From Hyaloscypha bicolor E (Eukaryota; Ascomycota; Leotiomycetes; Helotiales; Hyaloscyphaceae), in assembly GCF_002865645.1 (NCBI RefSeq), contig NW_020194600.1, positions 626,047 to 690,046 on the forward strand: a stretch of 64,000 nucleotides of DNA. Reading direction: 5' to 3'. The notes under the pieces are model-generated. The model did no database searches, was not told the DNA's origin, and was given only the letters and a program-made list of their open reading frames with translations. Shown here piece by piece: positions 48,301 to 60,666 of the stretch. Numbering within the stretch: the stretch's first letter is position 1; every line of letters starts with the position of its first letter. The translations under genes and the position numbers were made by a program.

Positions 48301-50872
48301 CTAATTTACTTAAATAATTCCCTAAAATATAAAAACTATATATAAAATATTAAGAAATTAGAGTTTAAGGTTACTTATATAAAGTACCTAGGCTTTATTA
48401 TTTTTACTAGAGATATTAAAGTAGATCTAGATAAGATAATAGTTATTAAAAACTAGTAATTACTAAAGATAATTAAAGAAATATAAGGCTTTCTAGGTTT
48501 TTATAACTTTTATTAGTACTTTATTATAGAATATAGCTATATAATAAAGCCCCTAATAGCTCTAATATATAAGAGAGTTCTGTTTAAGTAAATAAATTAG
48601 TATTAAGAAGGTTTTATTAAGCTAAAGCAAGCTATATTCTCGGTACTAATTTTATATTACTATAACCTAAATCTTCCTATTATAATTGAGACAAATATAT
48701 TAAATAGAATTATAGCTAGTATTCTTTTATAATAAGATCCCTAGATAGAACTCTAATACCCGGTAATATTCTTTTTTAAGACTATATAATTAGTAGAACT
48801 AAACTATAATATTTATAATAAAGAAATACTTACTATTATTTTTTCCTTAACTAAATAATAAGCGAAACTAGAAGGCCTATAAGAAATACTCTTTATAATT
48901 TATTTAGATTACCGAGCTCTCGAATACTTTATAATTATAAAGAAGCTTTTAGTAAGATAAGCTTACTAGGTAAAATATCTTTTCTATTACTATTTCAAGC
49001 TTATATATTAGGCAGGCAAGTTAAATAAATGAGTAAATGCCCTAAATAAGAAGTATAAGAATATAACTATCTAGAATAAGGTAATAATAGCCTACTAAAC
49101 CCAAATTCTCCTCCTATAATAAAAGATTAATAATAATATTATACGGGATCTCTAGTTAGCCCTAATTAAGGTCTTAATAAGTCTAGCTTAGAAATAAACC
49201 CAGTATAATAGTATCTAGTTAATAAATAAGCTATTAAGTAAGAACCGAGAATTACTAGAGCTAGAAAAGCTATAGGATAAGGCAAGAAATAAGAAGAAAG
49301 ATACTTAGATATTATAAGATAGCCTTCTCTTATAATATAGCAAATTATTTATATCTAATAATATAATAATATCCGAGATACTCTTATATATTACTCTTAT
49401 TTAAGAGATATATATATAGCCCTTAATAAGATATCTAGGATAAGCCAAGCTTTAATAGCTTCTTTAGGCCCGCTATTACTAGCCAGGCCAAGATATAAAT
49501 ATTAATTAGTATAGGAATAATTACTATATCTACTAATAATCCTATATTCCTAGAAATAAGAAGCTAGGGCTCTTATATTTATTACTAGTTCCTAATTACT
49601 TCTAGTAGTATATATTAATAGATTTTAAGAAATATCTAAAGAATAGAAATAAGTATAATATAGTAGTAATTTTTATTAATTACCTAAGTAAGTACTCTAT
49701 TATAATTCCTGTCCGAGATATAGTAATAGCTAAAGAATTAGTATTCCTATTTCTTATTTATATAGTTTACTAAGTTAGTATCCCGGAAATTATAGTATCT
49801 AATTAAGGCCCCTAGTTTATATTGGATTTCTAGAGCAAGTTCTATAAATATATTAGTATAAAGCTCAAGTTATTAATTACTAATTATCCCTAAACTAATA
49901 GCTAGATAGAGATTATTAACTAGTATTTTAACTAATAGCTATATTCCTATATAAATTATTACTAGAATAATTAAGACAAATAAGTAATAATAGTTAACTA
50001 CTAGTAAATAGCTCTGGTTTATAAGACTATAAGCTAATTCCCGTTTTTTATAAAGAAGAGCTATAAACTATAGATATTATTTAACTAGAAAACCCAAATA
50101 TAATTAGGTATCCCGAAAGAAGAACTAAATAGATAGGAAGCAAAGGCCCTAATAATATGATTCTATAAATTATAATAAAAGATATAAGAGAATATAATAT
50201 AAATATAAGAATATTATATTACTTAAGCTAATAAGTACTACTAACTAGTAAACTTTAAAATAAGAAATAAAATATAGATTATTACTAAGTACTAGAAGAA
50301 TAATTATCCGAGCCATAAGCTAGCTTACTAAATAGAAAGACTATATAAAATCCTGGAATAAGTAAGATATTTCTTTAGGTTTAAGCTTCCGGAATTAATA
50401 AAAATATATCCGGTATTTTATATAAAGAAGCTATATAAAGATCTAGGTAATCTCTTTCCCGAATAAGTAAATCCGGAGCCTTTATTATTAGAACTATAAA
50501 ATAAGGAAATAGAATATAAAGTTCAAGAAATATAAGTAGTAAAACTACTTTATAAGAAGCTAAAGTACTAAGTCTAGTAAAAAAGATAAGACCCAGATCC
50601 GGAATAGTATCCTGTTTTCTTATTAAGTAATAATATCCTAGCTTTTTAGAGCTTCTATAATAAGAATCCCGAATAGCCAGGACTGCCCTAGAATCTCTCT
50701 TATTAGTTAGATTATACCAAGAATAATATGTTACCGGAACTATATAATATAAATAAAAATCCTTTAAAGTCATATATAAAAGGCCCTGGCCTTTAATATA
50801 TAACCTGTAACTTGGAAATTTAATAGGGACTTTCAAAGCTCGGAGACGAGCTTATTTCGAGAAGGAGAGTAA

Positions 50873-51172
50873 TATTACGATTATTATAATATATAATACT
50901 AGTAGGGATTAGACTAGAGCCAGAGAGGCATCTAGTATCTCAGAGAGGTATCTAATATCTAAGAGAGGCATCTGGTATCTAAGCAAGGCATCTATAGTTA
51001 CCTGATTATTACACGTGACCCCGAGCTTAAGCTAGTATATGGGCCTGTATATAGCTCGCAATTATTTAGATCCGAGGCTCCTTCGAGATCCTCTTTTTTT
51101 TTTAGCTTTGAATTATCGAAATAGAGATAGTCTAATTACGCCTTCTAGGCCCTAGATCTTGTATTTATAATA
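50873..51172 (+). repeat. 3' LTR of the 45025-51172 element
   Basis: Begins TATTACGATTATTATAATAT and ends TTATAATA. It has three full copies of the 20-bp unit plus a partial fourth, which accounts exactly for its 20-bp greater length. Other differences from the 5' LTR are nearly all transitions. Confidence 0.92.
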
Positions 51173-53976
51173 TTTTATAAGCTAATTTCTTTATTCTTAA
51201 AAGAAGTAGTTTAATAAGTAATTATATCTCGAAATCTATAAAATATATAATTCCTTACTAGAACTATTTCTATAAAGAAAGTTAATTAGATTAATCCTAA
51301 TACGAGTAATAGTAAAAGCTTATCTAATACTTTTAATAAGGTCTTTTAGAAGCCTCTAAAAGCTAGTAATAATAATAGAAATAATTCTAGTAATAATTAA
51401 GATACTAAGATTAATACTCAAATTACTATTATTTAAGCTATAAAATAGAAATTATATACTAAAGTTAAAATACTCTAATAAAAGCAAGAATTAGTAAATA
51501 TAATTAACTAATATATTCTATAATTAAAGTAATATAAGAATATTCTTAGAAATATCTTATAGTTTACTATATTTTATAGAAACTCTATTTATAAGTTTAT
51601 TTTATTTTCCTTAGTAATTCTTATTAGAGAACTTCCTAAAATAAGATTAGAACTTATTTCTTTTTCTAATATAATAAGCTTTAAAAGTAATCTTAATACT
51701 ATTTATTAGAAGCTATTATATAATATTCTAAAGATATATTTAGACTAAAAAAAGCTTCTTAAGATTTGAATACCTGATTTATATTATAAAAAGTCTTTTA
51801 AGAAATAAAGAATATTTATATTTTCCTAAGAAATAGTCTTTAGAACCTAATCTTAAACTTATAATAAATATTTTTCTAGAATTAATTCTATTATAAATAC
51901 TCTTAGAAATAAACTTTATAATATTTGGGAAGTTATAATAAAGTAAAGCCTACTATTATATAAGGTCTATTAGAAGTAATTTAAGACTTATTTAGCTAAT
52001 ATATTTTAAGTATTTTAAATCTATTAATAAAATGCCTTTAAGAAGCTCTAAGATCTTTATTAGAAAAATAATAAGATAATTACTAAGTTATATATTCGAA
52101 TAATTAGTTTTAAAGTTAATTAGAACTTATATTCTAAGAGAAACCGGGTTTAGACTTTTAATATTACTTTATCTAATTATAAAACTTATTAGATACTTAT
52201 ATTTATTTTCTTAGAAAATAAGATAGTATTTATTTTCGAGTAGCTTAAGAAAGCTTAGAAAGTAGAATATACTACTTATTCTAAATTAAGGAAAATAAAA
52301 GTAAGGAAATCTAGTAAAAGTAATTTTGCTTTTAAGAACTTTAACTTAGTAAATTCTGATTTATAAGGCTATTAAAAAAAGAAAAATAAGTTCCGAAAAT
52401 TATATAAGAAATTTTTAGGTAATATTTTAGCTTCTTTAAAGCCTTAATAAAATACTAGTTTTATTTTAGATATAGTTTATTAGACTTATAAATAGAAAAA
52501 ATACTTTTTAGGAAATATAAAATATTTCAAGTATATTAAATAGACTTAGTAGAACCCTAATAAAACTAAAACTATAAAAGAGTTAAGGTATTTATAAAAG
52601 CAGGTTAATATTATTATTATAGAAAAGTATTTTAGAGAAAACTCTTCTAAGAAATAAGAAGAAGAAAAAAGCTAAATCTTAAATATTAATAATTTTGGCT
52701 ATAATAAAAAAGATATATTACTTTATATAACTATTTAAATAAGATTAATATAGCTAGAAATAAGTATTTTAGAGATATATAATAGATTTAGTAATACCGG
52801 ATTAGACTATAACTTTATTAATAATAATTAGATTTAAAGCTAAAGCTTTATTATTTTAGCTAAATATAATTAAGAATTTATAACCTTTTATAGAAATAGA
52901 TTTAAGATTTATTAAGCCTATAATCTTAAGGTATTTATTATAAATAATTATAATAAAATATATTCTTTTAAGTTCTAGTTTTATAAATATAAGAATATTA
53001 GTTCTTATAGCCTTATTTTTAATATAGAATTTTATAAAGTAATTCTTATATAATATATAAACTATATTAAGAAATAATAAATATATATATTTATATAACC
53101 TAATAATATTAAAATCCTAATACTAAAAGAATTTAGTAAGGAGCTTAATTAGTATCCTAAGCTAATATCTTAAGTCTTATTTTTAACTAAAAATAAATAT
53201 AACTATTCTAGATAATAGGCTTTATATATTTATAATAATTACTAGATCTTTATTTTATTATATAGTTCTAGTAATACTAAATAAGAGTTTTTAATATAAT
53301 AAATTAATATTCTCTAGAAAGAAGCCTTAGAAATACCTGTTTATTTCCGGAATAATAAATATAAAGATTTCTTAGAGGTTTTTAATTCTAATAAAGCTTT
53401 AGAATTTCCTAATTTTAATAGTATTAAATACTTTATTAATATAAATAATATAGTTCTATATAGGCCTTTATATAATTTATTAGAGATCTAACTAGAAGTA
53501 TTATATCTATATTTATAAAATATGTTTTATAAATATTAAATAAGGCCTAGTAAAAGCCTAGTAAAAATATTTACTCTTTTTATTTCTAAGAAAAATAAAG
53601 AACTATATTTTTATATTAATTATTATAAACTTAATTAAGTTATAATTAAGAATTAGTATTTACTTTTTTTTATTAATAAGATCCTTAATTAGTTCCGAGA
53701 AGCCAAGATTTTTATAAAGCTAGATCTTAAAAGTATATATTATTAGATAAGAATTTATAAAAAATACAAGTAAAAAACAGCTTTTAGGACCTATTATAAC
53801 TATTTTAAATATCTTATAATATCTTTTAGACTAGCTAATATACTAGTTATATTTCAAGTATATATTAATACTATATTTATAAAGCTCCTAAATTATTTTA
53901 TAATTATTTATTTAAATAATATTCTTATTTATTCCTAAAATAAAAATAAATACTATAATTATATTTATTAGGTACT

Positions 53977-54250
53977 TATTATAAGTATAGTATTTAGGGC
54001 TTAGAAAGCAAGATAGAAGATCTCTTATAAAGATAATTTAAAGCTAAGGAAAAGAAAACTAGAATATAAAAGGCTGCGAGAAAGTATATATATCTTATAA
54101 TATACTAGTCCCAAAGGGGCTTAGCCTTCTAAATATCTCTAGTATATTTCAAGTATATTTCCCTAGTAAAATAGCTATATTATATATATCTAGGAGGTAT
54201 CTAGTATCTAGTAAGATATCTCAGATACCGGGTATTTAGGAATTATAATA
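53977..54250 (-). repeat. LTR (3' in element orientation)
   Basis: In element orientation it begins TATTATAATTCC and ends CTTATAATA (originally TGTTA...AACA). It contains the inverted motif GGTATCT / AGATACC around 54198-54230. It is somewhat more AT-shifted than the other LTR. Confidence 0.92.
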
Positions 54251-57200
54251 TTACTTCTTTCTTTATAATAAGCTTATTACCGAGCTTTATAAAAGCCATT
54301 AATTTATCTAATTTCGTATTATGCTTTCTTTTAAAATAAAACTAGTATCTTAAATATAAATATTATATATAAAAGGCCGGTATCTTTATTATATAATTTA
54401 GAAGAATTTATTATTATTTCCGTATAATTCTAGATAAGTATTATTTTTTATATAGTCTAGCTAATATTATAAGTTTTATAGAAATCTTAATATATTAATA
54501 TTATTATTATAGAAACTTTATAAAACCAGGAAGCTATTACTTAGTACTAAAGCTAGATATTATACTAGATTCTTATCCTAACTAACTTACTAAATTCTAT
54601 ACTTTAGCCTATTTCTTACTAGCTTAACTATAATAACTCGTTTAATACCATATTTTTATTTACTATTCTCTAGTATTAATAAGGGCAGTTCCGGGTTTAC
54701 TTAACCTAGTAAAGAATTCTGGGAATCTTTTTATAGCTTCTTTATATAGAAGACTAGATATATCTTTATAGTTTCTAGTAGTTTTAAGAGAAATAAGTAG
54801 CTATATTATTCTAGAATCTCAAATAGGTCCTTTATTTAATTCTTTAGCTTCTGGCTTAGATAATTGGATTTCTAGTACTTTATAGTAACTTATATTTTAT
54901 TCCCGACTTTGAAATTAATTAGATAATAGTACTTATTAGCTTATATTATATATTATTCCTGTATTTATTTTATATAGCCTTAAGTAAATTACTATAATTT
55001 ATATAATTACTTTACTAATACTTTAGCTTTATTTCTATTTAGCTTTTCCTTAGATAAGTTAGCTTTAATAGAGAAGTTCTAGTCTAGAGAAATACGAGGC
55101 TTATAGCTCTTTTTAGTTATAAATAGGAACTAGCTAATAGTTTTATACTAAAGAAAGGCTTATTAATAATTAATTATAATAACCTATTTGTTCCAGTTAT
55201 TCTAGTAATAATTAATATATAAGTATAATCTCTAATTAAAATACTAATTAATAATTTCTATTTATTTATTTATTTAGGAATAATTAGTTATAAAAAGCTT
55301 AAGCTTTATACTAATTCTTATATAGAATTTGCTCTAAAAATTAGATATAAATTAGGATCTTTAATCTAATATAATTATTTCTAGAATATTTACTTAATAT
55401 ATTATATAAAGTAAAAATAGAAATACTAGTTACTTAGCTATAATTATATCTTATACTAGAATTATAATTAGGTACTTAGATAAGTAATTTATAAATATAA
55501 TAACTATATTATAGCCCGATTTGCTTTCTAGATAGCTCTTAAAGTTTATAGTAATATATTACTAGGAGTAATTAGGAACTAGAAGAAAATAAAGTAAATT
55601 AGGCTTCTTATTTCTAGATATATATAATTTTTTATAAATATAGTAATTACTATAGTATTAATTAATATCTTTATTTATAAATAGCTAGTAATATTACTTC
55701 TTTAATAGCTAATAGAGCTTTATATATCTAGAATATCTAGAAAAGAATTTATTATATACTTTATAAATTAGGGCAATTTATAAAAGTAGTCCGGGAGTTA
55801 TTTTGTTTTCTGTAATATAAAGTCTTTTATAATACAAAAGAAGGCCGTCTTATAATATCTAGATATTACTTTTAGCTTAGGCTATTATATATAGTTCTTT
55901 TAGATCCGGTAATATATAATTATCTTATAGGATCTTATCTATAAGTTATAAACTACTATACTTAGTAGGAGTTTCTAATAATACTTTTATAAGGGCTATT
56001 ATAGTAAAGTCTACTAGTAAAGCTTCTAAGAAAATATCTTTTTCTAGAGAAATTATACTTCTAATAAGAGTATTTTTTTCCGGAAAGTTCTTAGTATATA
56101 CTTGGTTTTTAGAACCGAATTCCGAATTAAGTAAACCGACTTTATAGAATATTACTATAAGCTATAAGTTATAGATAATCTCCGAATTAATTTTATTTTT
56201 AGGAAGAAGTATTTGGGTTTATAGCTTTTTCTTAATCTGGCCCTAAGTATTTACTTTACTTTATTTTTATAATAAAGTATTTATTTACTTATTTAATTTT
56301 CCAGAATAATATATAAGCTTAAAGTAATAATAGGATAAGAGCTTAGCCTATTTAGCTTATTAAGAAAAGAGCTTTTTAGTAATTATAAAGTACTCTAAGA
56401 TATAGTAATTAGAATAGATCTTAAAGGAAATATCCTAAAAGCTCTCTAGCTTAGTTTTCTATTTCTTTAGTACTTATATTATAATAAATATTTCCTTATT
56501 ATATATATTATAATTAAGCTTTACTAGAAATATAATTTTAGAAAAATAAGCTATAGAATACTAAAGGCCTATTTCTGGGTCTTATTAAGAAAGTAGGCTA
56601 GTAATTACTTCTTTAAATATATTTATTTCTATTATTATAAATAGATCTAAATTATAGTATTATAGAACTAGGATAGAAATTATAGCTTTCTTTAGGTAAA
56701 TAAAAGCCTCTTAATATTACTTGAATTATTTAAAGAGAATTTTCTTTTTTATAAGTAAAATAAGAGGTCTAGTAATTTATTTATACTTTCTAATAAAGTA
56801 TTTATAAAATTTATAGAAGCTAAGAAAGAACTATATACTCTTAACTATTTTTAGGGATTACTAGTTATATATTACTTTGACTTTATTAGGATTTACTTTA
56901 ATATTAGATATAGAAATAATAAAGCCCAAGTACTTTATATATATAACTTTAAATTCTAATTTCTTAATATTTATTTAGAGGCTAGTAAGATATAAATGGT
57001 CTAGTATTTTTCATATATACTATTCGTACTTTATTAGGTTCTCTAAGTAAATAAGAATATTATTAAAGTATATTATATAAAAGTTATCTAGATATTTAAA
57101 AAGTATATTATTTATATAATATTAATATATAGCCAGGCTATTTATAAGGCCTTCCTAGAGAATATTATATTTATATACTCTATAGTAAATACGGAATATT

Positions 57201-60200
57201 ATTAGCTTCTAAAAGTCCGGGTCTATAGCTATATAATAGAAAGCTTAGTAAATATCTAATTTAGTATAGATCTTGGCCTTAGATAATTAATTTAAAGACT
57301 TATTAATAAGTAAAAAGAAATATTAATTCTTTTAGATAATAGAAATTAATATAGAAGTATAAACCTTTATTTGCTTTCTTTATAAAAAGAACTAGTAAAG
57401 TAAAAAGAGCCTAACTAGCTTTAATAAAGCCTTTAGCTAGATTATTTTCTAAGAAATACTTGATTTCTAGAAGCTCTTAAATAGATTATTACTAGAGGAA
57501 TTAATATCTAATATTCTCGGTTCTTTTTAGGTCTTTAATCTGAATCTTATAATTATATAATCTATAAAAAGGAAAGATATTAGATTTCTTCTTAGAGAAA
57601 ATAAAAATATATTTCTTAAGTTCCGGAAGTAATATTTTCTATAGTTACTAAAGCTTTATTTCTCCCGGTTATTAATTCTCTGGGCCAGAAATAGCTTCTT
57701 TTTTCCGAGCTTTAAGCTTCTTATTAATCTTATAAATAGAGATTTAATTAATAATATTATTTTCTTTCTTGGCTATATAATTAAATACTATAGAAATAAG
57801 AATAGCTAGGTTTAATATTTATTTTTTATTAAGGACCTTTTCTTACTTCTTTAGCTTTTACTTAGGTATTATATCTTAATTAGGCTATAAAAGCTTCTTT
57901 TTTATAGTCCTATATAATTACTTCTAATTAGTCTAAAAGAAGGAAGATTATTTTAGAATAAAAGATTTCCAGGAATAGCTTATAATAAAATCTCATTAAT
58001 TAGTATCTTTTTAATATTTCTTATTAGGTTATTTTTCTAGCTATTATTATAAAATACTAATAATATAACTGAATTATACTAATTTAGGCTTATTATTTAG
58101 CTATATAAGCCTATATCTTCTATAATTAACTAGAATATTAATATATACTACCTATTTCTTACTAAAGATAATATTATAATCTCTAAGGTTTAGAATAATT
58201 ATAAGTATATTAATACTTTATTTATTAATTAGAAGTAAAACTTCTATATATTTCTTAATAAACTTAGCTAGCTTTCTATTAAAACCGTATATAGTATAGG
58301 GTAAGAAAAGGAATTATAGTTCTATTTCTAAGAATTACTTTATAAATTAAGTAAGCTTTATATTAATAAAAGTATAACTATTAGCTCTAGTATTAATAAG
58401 GGAAAAAGACTTGATTTCTAATTTATTTATACTAATAATATAGGGCATTATAAGAGTATTTTCTCTTATTAGATAAGTCAAGTTAATCTTTACTAAATCT
58501 ATATTATAAGCCCCTAAAATAAAGACTTTCTTTAGGAATACTTATTTCCCGGTTCTATACCAGAATTAGAGCTCGAATTCTCTAAATACTTTACTAGAAT
58601 AGTATATTTTAGTGAAATAGGAACTAAGCCCGGCTTAATTCTAGAAAGAGCTATCTTGGTTTCCTTATTATATAAAACTAGATAGTATTTAATATAGTAG
58701 CCAAACTCGTTATAGTTATAGTATTTAATAATTAAGAGATTCTCGGTTTTTATAAAATATTACTTATACTTATAAGGAGATATATACTTAATAAGAATAG
58801 TTAATATGGGCTTCTTGGGCTTCTTCTTAGAAATATATTTTTTAGGAATATATAAGGATATAGTACTAGAAGTAAACTTGGCTAGGATAGCTCCTATCTT
58901 CTTATACTTCTTAGTTTTCTTATATATAGCCTTAATCTACTAATTATTAGTAATATAGTACTAAGTAAAGCAAGTAGTATTAATAGAAGAATTATTATAG
59001 TATATATATACTAATTTCTAGAGCTTTAGTAAGAGCTTCTTATTTAGTTTATACTTAATATCTTAAAGACTAATATTACCTTCTATAAATAGTTATAAGA
59101 AAAGAATATAGAATTCCTGAAATATTTAACTAGAGTATATTTAAAGCTTACTAAAATCGCGGTAAGTATTCTATATCTTATTAGAATTAGAATATAGCTT
59201 CTTTAAATAAGAATAGAGCTCTAAGAACTAATAGTACTAATTCGGACTATTTTTATCTATATGGGAGTTAGTTAGGGCAAGAGTATTACTAGTAAGTTTA
59301 CTAGAAATATAAATAATTTTGAGATTCTCTAAAAAATATAAATTAGTATTTTCTTATAGCTTATTCTTAATCTAAACTAGCTAGTTATTAAAGATAATAT
59401 AATCTCTAGTAAAGAGAGTTAGATCTAGAAGCTTAGTAACTCTAGTATCTCTAAAGGAAGTATAAGATATAGGGGATTCTAGATAGGAATAAGTAGGAAA
59501 TAATTCGGAATTCTTTTAAGAAAGGTTTAAAATAGCTAGAATAAGTAAAGTAGAAGTAATTAGAGCTATTATAAGCCGATTTACTATGGCTATATAGTAT
59601 TTAATATTATTTTCAAGCTTAGTATTATAGAGCTTAATATTCTCGAGAATAGCTTTATTATAATTATAGGTATTCTTATATAAAATAGCTTTTTAGATAT
59701 TCTCCCGGTAGCTTTTTATAATAATATTAATATCTGAGAGTAAGATATTAGGTTCCTTAGCCTATTTATATAACTTTCCGGTAGTAATATAATTATTAGT
59801 TTCTAGAAGCTTTATAATAAAAGCAGAGAATTCTATTTCTATAGACTTATTTATAAATTCTCTAGGAATACTAACGGGATATTTGGTTCGGGAAAAGCTA
59901 CTAACGGGATAACCTAAACTAGTAGGAGCTTTACCAGAAGACTTAGTAGAAGTTAATATAGTTCCTAGTTATATAATATTCTAGGAAATTAACCTATTAT
60001 ATTTTTTCTCTATTATATTTTCCTTAGTAGTCTTATTACTAGTATATATATAGGGTTTATAAGATTATAGAATAGGGCTTAAGGATAGTAGTTAGGTTAC
60101 TAGCCTATAAGTGCCTATTATTCTAGAACTTAATTAAAGAGTAGCCTTTATTTAAGGTTCTTTAATTTTCGGGTTTTCGGAAGGAATTTCTAATATATTA

Positions 60201-60392
60201 CTAGTATATATTTATAAAGATATAAATACCTGATTTCTCTAAGAATTCTAAAGCTTTTTGCTTTTATTATTCTAGAGTCTATTACTCGTATTTCTGAGGT
60301 TCTATTATCTTGGTAGTACCTATATTACTAATAGTTCTAAATTAGTTTATTTGAAATTCTTTATAGGATTAAAGGAAATAAGCTTTAAATAC

Positions 60393-60666
60393 TATTATAA
60401 GTATAATATTCAAGGCTTAGAAAGCAAGATAGAAGGTCTCTTATAAAGATAATTCAAAGCTAAGGAAGGGAAAACTAGAATATAGGAGGCTATAAGGGAA
60501 TATATATATCCTATAGTATACTAGTCCCGAAGGGGCTTAGTCTTCTAAATATCTCTAGTATATTTCAAGTATATTTCCCTAGTAAGGCGGCCGCATTATA
60601 TATATCTAGAAGGCATCTGGTATCTAGTAAGATATCTCAGATACCAGATATCTGGGAATTATAATA
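60393..60666 (-). repeat. LTR (5' in element orientation)
   Basis: Same length as its partner. It keeps GCGGCCGC (about 60586-60593) where the partner has AATAGCTA, and keeps CCCGAAGGGGCTTAG. An inverted repeat CATCTGGTATCT / AGATACCAGATA (60614-60653) could form a hairpin with a loop of about 16 nt. Confidence 0.92.

Larger units (their letters stand above)
45025..51172 (+). mobile_element. Complete but dead Ty3/gypsy (chromovirus-like) retrotransposon
   Basis: 6148 bp with direct LTRs at 45025-45304 (280 bp) and 50873-51172 (300 bp). Flanks are TCTTA (45020-45024) and TTTTA (51173-51177), a 5-bp target duplication with one C-to-T change. Internal + strand order: Gag, CCHC knuckle relic (46606-46647, YNYNRFNYISRSY, Cys and His now Tyr), protease (LINTRVN for LIDTGAN, about 46897), RT (GPESLRYFPLY; YLNNILIYL for YLDDILIY at about 48285), RNase H (ELNYNIYNKEILTIIFSL), integrase (DFKKYLKN ... 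VSN-x-GPQFILDF ... QTNSQIE), and a chromo-like end (DPDPE-x-YP, about 50590). Protease then RT/RH before IN gives Ty3/gypsy. Stops from CAG and TGG are found throughout. It is the least decayed retroelement here, so probably the youngest. Confidence 0.95.
53977..60666 (-). mobile_element. Ty3/gypsy retrotransposon nested in the plus-strand relic
   Basis: 6690 bp with LTRs of equal length, 53977-54250 and 60393-60666 (274 bp each). Flanks are GTACT (53972-53976) and ATACT (60667-60671), a 5-bp target duplication with one G-to-A change. Coding is on the minus strand: CCHC knuckle relic at about 58700 (YNYNEFGYYIK, Cys/His to Tyr), RT start at about 57330-57410 (LVLFIKKANKGLYFYINF), the rest toward lower coordinates. 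It interrupts the RT of the older element exactly between the YLDD block and the connection region. Stops are abundant, so it is dead. Confidence 0.94.

Noticed and set aside
50381..50836. A 151-codon minus-strand protein in the AT-rich block
   Set aside because: It lies opposite the integrase/chromo end of the plus-strand gypsy element; loss of stop codons on the antisense strand follows from the base bias.
60586..60593. GCGGCCGC island as a vector or cloning trace
   Set aside because: The surrounding LTR sequence is continuous with its partner LTR, where the site has simply been changed.
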